Assembly (NCBI GenBank): GCA_963930775.1
Contig: OZ005691.1
Location: 7,003,000 to 7,066,999, forward strand
DNA from: Cliona cf. orientalis
Taxonomy: Eukaryota; Porifera; Demospongiae; Clionaida; Clionaidae
Direction of reading: 5' to 3'
DNA: 64,000 bases
Every line of letters starts with the position of its first letter. Within the stretch, counting starts at the first letter, position 1. A program made the translations under genes and the position numbers. Shown one piece after another: positions 57,001 through 64,000 of the stretch. The notes under the pieces were generated by a model that saw only the letters and a program-made list of their open reading frames with translations, ran no database searches and was not told the DNA's origin.

Positions 57001-59697
57001 TTTAGCACGTGACCTTTGACCTATACGCCTAGTGGCAGGTGCTAAATGTAAGTCTAGCTCACTGAACGATGTCTCTTTATCGGTTCTCTGCCAAGGCGTC
57101 GAAACGGAGTGAACTTCCTGATCCCAGTGGACCACTATCAGCATCAATTAACCCCACAACGATCAAGGAAGCCAGTGATGCTAGCGTTACCGTATACCGC
57201 GCACAAATGCGAGCGCTACCAGCTGCGCATGCGTGCAATCTCCTGCAGCAAGCATACGAAATTAAGAATACGAATATTTATTCCAAGGGTGTTTTGGTCA
57301 ATCATACGAAAATTAGCACCAACGAAAATTTCCCGCTATACGGTAGCTAATGAATGAACAAACACCTGAAGAGGATATTTGATGGCTCTGCTACCTTAGA
57401 GCTTTGCTACCTTAGGGTGACTAATTTTTTTGCGGGTACTAATGTTTGATATTTCTGCAGATTGTACCTGCTAAAATTCACTATAGAGCATTAGATCATA
57501 ACAAATACTGCAATGTAATTGGCTACTGACAGGTATCTATGTGTTATAGTCACCTACAAGATTTTCATAGTCACCTACAAGTTTGCCCTCTGGCTCTAGT
57601 AAAAAACTGAACTTGACAGATACTGTTTAGTCAGTTTAATTCTATGTGATTTAGAAGACCTCAGGGCTCCTAGCTTTGCTCAAGATTCTATATAGAGTTC
57701 TTCGGTCTTCTAAATCACATAGAAACCTCTTAAACAGTGTCTAACTAATAATTATTTAGAAATTTGTCGACCCTGTACCATTTTTGTGTACAATTAATTG
57801 TATTTCAAGCCAAACTCGCAGGAAAATGTACCTGTCACCCTAAGGTATTTGTCTACCCATTACTGAATGGTGATGTGTCATTCACTTGAAACACATGAAT
57901 GAAAGCTTCACTATGTTGCTTCTGAATCACTTGGATATCCTTTGGATCTCTCCCTTAGTACACATACCTTGTCACAAAAAGCGTCTATAAAAGCTCCAAA
58001 CATTGGATCATCAATCTGTCCATATTGCTCCTTGTGTACTTTGGCCACAATACCATCTACATGGTCCAGTATGTCATTGACTATGACTAGCAAACAGGCA
58101 GTGCCATTCCATCCATTCCTGAAATATAACCGACAACAAACTACGTCATACACAACGTACACAACCAGCATTAAAGTGGTGTTAAAGGGGAGACATTTCA
58201 AGTTGCTACTACACATAAGGGTTTTAACTGCAGGGACTAGAATAGATAGACTGAGTTAGGTAGTGATGTTTAGAAGTACCAAATTCATTCAATGAAGGAA
58301 GAGTTTGATCAGTTGTGTCCTGAGCTTTTACCCAGGGCCCAAATTCATCGTAACGTGAGACTTCTGCCTCATGCCAGAGGTAATGACCGACCAGTGAGTT
58401 CCCCCAGGTCCAGCACTCAGCGACTCGTTTGAAACAGACAAAACAGGTATGTGCAGCATTCAGCCATAACATATGCCTGCAATGCTGTAATCATCACACA
58501 AACCATGCCTATAAGCATACTAAACAGTATAATGTGTGGGCTATAGTCTCCATCAAAATTAATAGCTCATTGTCATAATTTTCTATCTGAGCCTCTGCTA
58601 ACAAGAATGGGTGGTCAACACTGAACAACTGTGCTGACAGCAGTGGACTGGAGCATTTGAACATCACAACATGAGTTGCCCACATAAAGAAGTAGTTACA
58701 GGTAAATCTGGTTATCTGGATCGCTGGTATCTGTCCACAGCAGCTAAATAACTATAGAGTACTTGAAATTAGAGGTAGAGGTTGGATCAGACATGACATT
58801 GTACCAACTAAGAAGGGAAACCTATCCCATAAATCTGGTAGGCCTAAAGAATTCAAAAAAGAGTCAAACTAAGTTGTGAACATGCAGCTCTTACCACATT
58901 AATATGTAGATAAGGCAGTTTTTTGTAGTACAAGCCAAAATTAGATTAGATGATGTCCATCTACTCATACTAGGCGCAATTGTGCACATGCACATGGCCT
59001 TGTAGATGGGTGCATGTGGCCTACAAAAAATGCTATGCTTGTGGGCTGTACCAAATGATTTGAAGCATACTAGACTGAAGTTTTTTTGTTGATTTCAATA
59101 GATTCATGATCCACAGTGCATTCCTCATTATCAAGGCCATAATGGGGTCAACATTAAAAGGTGATGAGGTCACATCCTTATTGGGCAATAGAGAGAGGTA
59201 CCTGTAGTGTCTTTTCAGTTCCGTCCAGCTAGCTGTCAGTACAGTACAGCAGTGTCAACACCCATCCCTTCAAACAGATTTACTATAGCAAACAAACAAA
59301 AAAAACTTACTTCAAGCACAGAGACATAGCAATCACCAGCGACGTCCGAAAGTAGGTCACAGCGTTAGCTGTAAAAACATCTAGTCGATGACCACAAACT
59401 GTAACACGACGAGGAATTCGTTGAACAAGAGGCTTCAGATGGTAGTGCATGGGATTGTATATATAGAGTTCATGTCCATCAATCTGAAATACAGAAGAGA
59501 AACCTTACAATCACGGCAGTTAAATTTCAGCTGATCAAGTTTCAAGGATTAATATGGCCTCATCCCAGGCCCTACTCAACAACAAAATTCAGGAGATAAT
59601 AAAGGCTATATTTTACCCAATTTATACCTTTCATCTAGCACAAACTTACCATACGCTGCAGTAAACCCTCGATTGGGGACAACAGATACGATGCCAT
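54065..59697 (-). CDS. CDP-alcohol phosphatidyltransferase / cytidylyltransferase fusion
   Basis: Exons from 5' to 3': 59697-59650, 59483-59311, 58118-57968, 56816-56659, 56571-56429, 56109-55981, 55914-55664, 55505-55398 and 54343-54065. They join in frame to 479 residues. Residues about 50-265 form a CDP-alcohol phosphatidyltransferase domain: DHVDGIVAK at 92-100 and GAFIDAFCD at 115-123 give D-x2-D-G-x2-A ... G-x3-D-x3-D. Two features are unusual: Lys replaces the usual Arg, and 14 residues separate it from the Gly instead of about 8. Membrane segments follow. After an acidic linker (SSSSDESGDDE), residues 322-450 are a cytidylyltransferase: GCFDLFHRGH with HxGH at 335-338, IRGDDM, and YTQGVSST at 440-447 (the RTxGxSTT equivalent). 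Known single-domain relatives make CDP-choline, CDP-ethanolamine or CDP-glycerol, and transfer the phospho-alcohol to a lipid. One protein doing both steps is inference; the substrate is unknown. The C-terminus has two extra Cys (ACKPNNCEPN). Confidence 0.85.
54450..54662. mobile_element. MITE with TACCGTATTTCTTC ends
   Basis: The left end TACCGTATTTCTTCTAAAAA is mirrored by the right end TTTTTAGAAGAAATACAGTA. TTCGGC/GCCGAA extends the arms. It lies in an intron of the fusion gene. Confidence 0.7.
54701..54734. repeat. Perfect 34-bp palindrome
   Basis: TTGATAATATCAGGAGT is followed directly by its exact reverse complement with no loop. It sits 12 bp before the TIR of the next element. Confidence 0.85.
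54747..55375. mobile_element. Tc1/mariner-type (pogo/Tigger-like) non-autonomous element
   Basis: The ends are CAGTGGACTCTC...AATAACGGACA and TGTCCGTTA...GAGAGTCCACTG, flanked by TA on both sides (54745-54746 and 55376-55377). The CAGTGGACTC start and TA duplication fit pogo/Tigger-like elements. At 629 bp it carries no transposase frame. It lies in an intron of the fusion gene. Confidence 0.7.
56890..57345. mobile_element. TIR element carrying a short plus-strand ORF
   Basis: The ends are TACTATATAGCGGAAATTTT and AAAATTTCCCGCTATACGGTA-like sequence (the last base is 57345). Inside, ATG at 57069 opens a 93-codon frame (MSLYRFSAKASKRSELPDPS, then GPLSASI) that resembles the start of repeated marine-invertebrate transposon ORFs. 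The frame runs into the right TIR, so the ORF is truncated. Confidence 0.6.
57612..57746. mobile_element. Fold-back MITE, TAGTTAGACACTGTTTAG family, copy 2
   Basis: It has arms with CTATGTGATTTAGAAGACC and GGTCTTCTAAATCACATAG and ends TAAACAGTGTCTAACTA. It matches 25771-25902. Confidence 0.7.
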
Positions 59698-59986
59698 TTT
59701 TGTGTAACTAGCTGTTTACGTAGCCCGCGACTGAGAAACTACCACAATTATGCAAGCCTTTTTAAAAGATAATAGGAAGATTTAGGATAATGAACCACCA
59801 GTTTTTTAACAGACTAAAGCAGATATTAATTTTAGACAAGCTAGCTGACCGCGCCGCTTCAGTTATCTGCATGGCTAGAAAGTCAGAATGAATGTCTCGT
59901 TCCCAGTATTTCCGATCTTGGGCCCAAACGTTCCGTTTATGCGCATGCGCACACTATTAATTAATAAAATTAATTATTTAATCAGG
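59698..59986. promoter_or_regulatory. Head-to-head promoter of the fusion gene and SLX9
   Basis: 289 bp separate the divergent start codons. TGCGCATGCGCA at 59940-59951 is a perfect NRF1-type palindrome, 35 bp from the SLX9 start. No TATA box is clear on the fusion-gene side. Confidence 0.6.
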
Positions 59987-61689
59987 ATGGGGAAAATACG
60001 AACCCAAAAGAAACATCGGTATCATCCTCCACCTATTTGCAAGGTGAGAATATACTACTACTTTCTATGATGCTGTGTAAGCTATAAGGTCGTTGAAGAA
60101 ACGTGCGTCGCGTGCCCCAGGCCCAGCCTCGATGGGTCTGGCATCGAGTGACGACCCTTTCCTTTATATACAGAGCGACGAGGGTAAAGAAGTGGAGGTG
60201 GCTCCACTTCCAGATGAAATTCTGAATTCTGAGTCAACTCTATTAATATCTTCTAGTGAACCTGAGGTACATGTGAAAAAGAAGGACAGGAGACGTTTGC
60301 GTCATGAGCAATGGTTGGAAAGTAAGACACACACATCACCAAGGGGTGGTCACTCACATGTGCACTGTAGTGACACCTGTGACCACAATCAGTATTAATT
60401 TTGATTGCACCTATTTTGGGGTTGATCGTTCCTTGACGATCGCTTAATTTTCACTAGAAATTAAGCTTTGTTGCTTGACCGATGCTAGAAATTGCTGTTG
60501 ATTCTATAGTTTATGAAGGTGAAATTTCCCACTTTTTATAGCATACGTATGAGGATGGGATCAACACCAGTGGTCACAAGTGTCAGTAGAGCAGGTTTGG
60601 TAGTGATCACTCCTTGCATACTGAATATGATGAAAAGAGAGCCTACCACTGCATGCCATACGCATGCGCCAACACACGTGTACATCAACATGTATAAGGT
60701 AGATTTGTTTATTTTTTACTGGTATGTGCCCTACATTCTAAGAGTCATGCATATGTATATATGGGGTATACACATATATCTTTCAGCTACATAAGATATA
60801 ATATAGCTGCATGTTATTATCAGGACTACAGTCCTGCTCTCCTGCATTCCCTTATCTACATGCTTTAGCATAAAAGTTTTTTTTTTGTGTGTGTATATAG
60901 AAATTGAAGTTTGTCGAAAGGCTAAAGAGGCAGCAAAGGCAGCTGAAGAGAGAAAAAAGACAGTAATAGTTGGTGATATGCAACCACTAGCTGATGCTCT
61001 ACCAGTCTTGTCTAAAGATACTATGTCTGGAGTGTAAGTGATTTCCAGCCCTTCATTACCCCGCGCGCATGCACAATCGGTTCTGTCCGTCTGTCTGTCT
61101 GTCAGCACAAAAATCACCAAATCTTGATATCTAGGGATCTGAGCAACTCGTATGGTAAGCTGTTGAAATTATTGAAAATTTGCTCCATTATGCTTTGAAT
61201 TATTTGGTAAGGCCCACGAGTGTCGCAAAACTGTGTTTTTATTGGTAGCGCCTATTACCCTTGTGCTTTCTTCTCGTGCACAGCGCAACATAGAATGTAG
61301 GTAAAGGTCGTCAACAAGTGAACGCATAATATATAGTGCACAGCTTCCATCTCTGTGCAGATAGATGCACTGCAGGATACTCTATACAGATGCAGCGTGG
61401 GGTATATATGTGCTCTACAGAAGTCTGTTATTGATGTCCCCATAATAATATTATTGTGCTATGGTACAACTTGTAGGTGCTCAACAGAGAAGTGTGTTCA
61501 CGAGCTCAGTGTGTAAGTTGAACTGACATCCCTAGCCTGTGATTGCACAACTACTTACAATGTGTTGTCTTCAGATTAAGAGAAGTTGATCAATTCAAGA
61601 AAGTACTGCAACACCCAGCATATCAGAAAGACCCACTTGCTGCTATCTCAGATCACATACGTAACTCTGTTTCAAAAGGATTAACATAA
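59987..61689 (+). CDS. SLX9: SLX9 / FAM207A ribosome-biogenesis protein
   Basis: Exons: 59987-60043, 60099-60321, 60901-61033, 61477-61512 and 61575-61689. They join in frame to 187 residues. The start MGKIRTQKKHRY matches the MGK-R start of the family. KKKDRRRLRHEQWLEKIEVC, then ERKKTVIVGDMQPLADALP, and LQHPAYQKDPLAAISDHI at the end match SLX9 blocks (KK.K...R.E.WL.KIE, VVGDL.PL.DALP, L..P.Y...PL.AI). SLX9 family members take part in pre-40S ribosomal subunit processing and export. The exon 2 acceptor (60098) is a weak site in a 55-bp intron but is the only one that keeps the frame. Exon 4 is 36 nt and symmetric, so it could be skipped without a shift. Introns hold a MITE at 61301 and part of the 17998-type repeat. 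Confidence 0.85.
61301..61432. mobile_element. Short repeat, GGTAAAGGTCGTCAAC family, copy 4
   Basis: It runs from AGGTAAAGGTCGTCAACAAG to GTGCTCTACAGAAGTCTGTT. The right end is diverged. It lies in an SLX9 intron. Confidence 0.55.
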
Positions 61690-62519
61690 TTAAATTTTGT
61701 GTTTTAGTCTTGTAGCTATAACATTACATCGCTGTAATATTAAATTTTTACCAGGAGAATTTCACCACCTGCTCTTTATGCTACGTTATTATAATTATGG
61801 CATAATCAATTTCATGAAATTGGTATGCACAATTTTATTATGACAAGTGTTTTCAGCTATGGTATATTATTATTATAGTTGTGTCAAATCACTTTGTTCC
61901 AATTGGTCTGTCAATTAATTTTGTAGTAAATATTGAGCAGAGACAAGGATCAGGGTATACGTGGCATTGTTAATACTATATACCAGCAGCAATTGACCTA
62001 CTGACCACCCTCCCAACTAGTATACTAGCAATCATATTTGTGCGCCTGATCACCTGCCACATTAATTATAATCATGTTCACACAGTGGTGTCTACACTAG
62101 CACAGAAATTAAAAATTTCAAGGGGTCCAGTTGAGTGAGTGATATCGGCAGACAGGGATATTACAATAATTATGGCCTAGGGCTTAGAGTACTTTAGCTT
62201 GGGCACCTGGCACAGCTGCACGTTCTTTAGGCACAGCGATGGGGAACAAATAATGTATAAGATGTGGAGTCTAGCAGACGAGCCTCTGCTAGCTGTTACC
62301 ATGATCACCAGCTAGGTGGAGGCAATTGTAACTTGTGCATTTGTTCTTACTTGGAATCTGCAGCTAATAGACAACTAATAATGATCATATGAGATCCATT
62401 TTTGCTTAGCACCATTACAAATGCTTGCCAAACAGCTAATTTGAACTCATGCACACAATTAGTGTATCCCATCTGACAAGATTATTGATGTGTACAGTCA
62501 TGGTGGTGGTATTGCGTGT
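61690..62519. other. Intergenic region upstream of the CAP gene
   Basis: It is A/T-rich. About 61740-61800 has a fragment of the TACCGTATAC-family interior (TTTTTACCAGGAGAATTTCACC). I see no gene. Confidence 0.5.
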
Positions 62520-62526
62520 TATAAAA
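62520..62526 (+). promoter_or_regulatory. TATA box of the CAP gene
   Basis: TATAAAA lies 70 bp upstream of the CAP start codon. It is the clearest TATA box in the window and fits a tissue-restricted secreted-protein gene. The transcription start would be near 62550. Confidence 0.55.
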
Positions 62527-62589
62527 TGCCAGCAGCAAACGAACATCTAACGACATCAGCAGTGGAAAGGCAATTTGAACACTCAACCA

Positions 62590-63780
62590 ATGCACAGCAT
62601 AGCAATACTATTTCTGCTGGCAGCAGCAGCTGACTGCATCGTCCACCTCAGTGACTGTGCACTAACTGCAACTCAGAAGCAGGAACTACTGGATGCTCAC
62701 AACATGTACCGAAGAAATGTCAATCCTTCAGCTTCAAACATGCTGCAGATGGTACGTGATCACAACATTACTAATGTCTTGCATGGGTAATCCTTATGAC
62801 AGTGCAGGTTTGGAACGATGAACTAGCTCAAGTTGCTCAAATGTGGGCTGATCAGTGTCGAGTTGACCCTCTTCAGCACAACCAAGATCGTTCTTCACAG
62901 TCTAGTAGCTTCAGTTATGTGGGTGAAAACATTGGTTTCTCTACTGACGTCAATGAGCCTCCAACTGAAACAGTTCGCCGCTGGTATGATGAGGTTCAGG
63001 ACTACACATTTGGTCCAGTTGGAGGGTCAAATGTTTGCAGTGCAGTCTGTGGCCACTACACTCAAGTGAGTGCATGTACATGTACTAAGCAACAATTCAC
63101 TGACAGTGTGTAGGCAGTTCTATGGAAGTTTCATATTAATTTTAGGTTGCGTGGTCAAATTCGGAACATTTGGGATGTGCAATAGGCACAGACTGCACAT
63201 ATGGTGGTAATCCTGCAGTTTACCTTGTATGCAATTATGGACCTGGGTAAGAAACACCGTAAGGCATAATAATCCTGATCGCTATCCATCATTCCTATAC
63301 CTGCAGTGGAAATTTTCGAGGACAGGAGCCCTATCAGAGAGGAACTGCATGTAGCAATTGCCCACCTGGCTATACCTGCCAAAATCAACTCTGTGGTAAG
63401 TAATATCTAAGGAAAGGGTGGGCATGTTCCAGAGTACATATGACATTGACACACTACTTCTCCTAGCTAATGGCGGTGGAACACAAACAGGAGGAGGAAC
63501 GCAGACTGGTGGTGGAACGCAGACTGGCGGTGGAACGCAGACTGGCGGTGGAACGCAGACTGGCGGTGGAACGCAGACTGGCGGTGGAACGCAGACTGGC
63601 GGCGGTACGCAGACTGGCGGAGAAACGCAAACAGGGGGTGGTACACAGACTGGTGGTGATGGTGGTCAGACGGCTGTTGGTGGTGGACAAACGGGTGGTG
63701 GTCAAACAGGAGAAGTGAGACGACGTATTTATTACCTCATGTGGATGTACCGATTGCTCTTTCGCCGCTTCCGAGGTTAA
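62590..63780 (+). CDS. Secreted CAP/SCP-domain protein with GGGTQT repeats
   Basis: Exons: 62590-62751, 62808-63065, 63146-63246, 63307-63395 and 63467-63780. They join in frame to 307 residues. A signal peptide (MHSIAILFLLAAAADC) precedes a CAP domain: LLDAHNMYRRNVNP, VWNDELAQVAQMWADQC, VGENIGFST, then CGHYTQVAWSNSEHLGCAIG (CAP1 motif) and YLVCNYGPGGNFRG (CAP2 motif). The cavity His of DAHN and of GHYT are present. A short Cys-rich segment (ACSNCPPGYTCQNQLC) follows, as in CRISP/GLIPR-type proteins. The C-terminus is ten GGGTQT-like units, a Gly/Gln-rich spacer, and a basic aromatic tail (RRRIYYLMWMYRLLFRRFRG). CAP proteins act outside cells in reproduction, defence and matrix roles; the role here is unknown. 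Confidence 0.88.
63472..63651 (+). repeat. 18-bp coding minisatellite, 10 units
   Basis: The consensus unit GGCGGTGGAACGCAGACT encodes GGGTQT. The four central units are identical and the outer ones diverged, which suggests recent expansion from the middle. The array is entirely inside the last CAP exon. Confidence 0.9.
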
Positions 63781-63904
63781 TGATCAATACTAATCACAAA
63801 CAGATATATGGATCATATTACAGTGTGTATAAAATTCTTGTACATATTATTATAATCATGGTATCAATAACTTGTCTAGTAATAATATTATTTCCCTACC
63901 TTAC

Positions 63905-64000
63905 CGAGGGATTGATCTGTCTTAGGATTAGCAGTAACAGCCTGTACTGCCACTATCAATTCATTGATGCTTGTTTGCAAGTGTCTGAGCTCCTTAATGT
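63905..64000 (-). CDS. Possible exon of a gene leaving the window
   Basis: The minus strand reads IKELRHLQTSINELIVAVQA then VTANPKTDQSL, and ends at a GTAAGG donor (63904). It is amphipathic and looks like coiled coil. The rest of the gene lies beyond the window. I do not recognise a family, and it could be chance. Confidence 0.4.

Noticed and set aside
57069..57350. Plus-strand frame as a host gene
   Set aside because: It is bounded by terminal inverted repeats and runs into one of them, so it is element-derived.
58224..58472. Minus-strand frame (CWTWGNSLVGHYLWHEAEVS) as an exon of the fusion gene
   Set aside because: Exons 59483-59311 and 58118-57968 already join in phase without it, and no splice pair fits. 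It may be repeat-derived.
1..64000. CRISPR arrays, bacterial operons, tRNA or rRNA genes
   Set aside because: The DNA is eukaryotic with spliced genes. The repeats are transposon-type, and I saw no clear tRNA or rRNA signature by eye; a tRNAscan or Infernal run would settle this.

Overview
The window is animal nuclear DNA with many introns (GT-AG, sometimes GC-AG), short to medium introns, and an unusually dense population of small terminal-inverted-repeat elements. The gene content (condensin subunit H, FEN1, DCAF4, SLX9, a TRPA-type channel, an alpha-2-delta-like protein), a duplicated Cys-rich secreted protein, Ngaro/DIRS-type and Penelope-type retroelements, and abundant TACATGTA motifs suggest an early-branching metazoan, most likely a demosponge. 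That assignment is inference. All exon structures were built by hand from splice sites, reading phase and family resemblance; seven of the ten multi-exon models close in frame from ATG to stop.

Layout. 1-1584: no gene, MITE remnants. 1585-5099 (+): DCAF4-like WD40 gene, 5' end not resolved. 6797-19170 (-): NCAPH, 19 exons, with a 5.4 kb intron holding a decayed Ngaro-type retrotransposon (about 9600-13905) and several MITEs. 19171-19310: a 140-bp head-to-head promoter with a perfect E2F palindrome. 19311-26834 (+): VWA/Cache alpha-2-delta-like gene, 25 exons. 27267-33866 (+): TRPA-like channel, 21 exons. 34396-35736 (+): single-exon, duplicated Cys-rich, probably GPI-anchored protein. 36991-37932 (+): Ser/Thr-rich single-pass membrane protein. 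39089-45132 (-): Ser/Thr-rich protein with an eIF4E-binding-like motif, hosting an inverted Penelope element in an intron. 45912-48832 (-): small two-exon glycine-rich membrane protein. 49150-53857 (-): FEN1, 15 exons, 380 residues. 54065-59697 (-): fusion of a CDP-alcohol phosphatidyltransferase domain and a cytidylyltransferase domain, 9 exons, 479 residues. 59987-61689 (+): SLX9/FAM207A homologue, sharing a promoter with the fusion gene. 62590-63780 (+): secreted CAP protein ending in ten GGGTQT-type repeats. 63905-64000 (-): possible exon of a gene leaving the window.

The most striking item is the fusion gene: one polypeptide carries both catalytic halves that could make a CDP-alcohol and transfer it to a lipid. 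NCAPH and FEN1, both needed around S phase and mitosis, each carry an E2F-type site close to the start codon, which suggests shared cell-cycle control. Mobile elements are mostly inside introns and flanks; several families share TACCGTA/TACGGTA ends, and another has CAGTGGCG ends with 5-bp target duplications.
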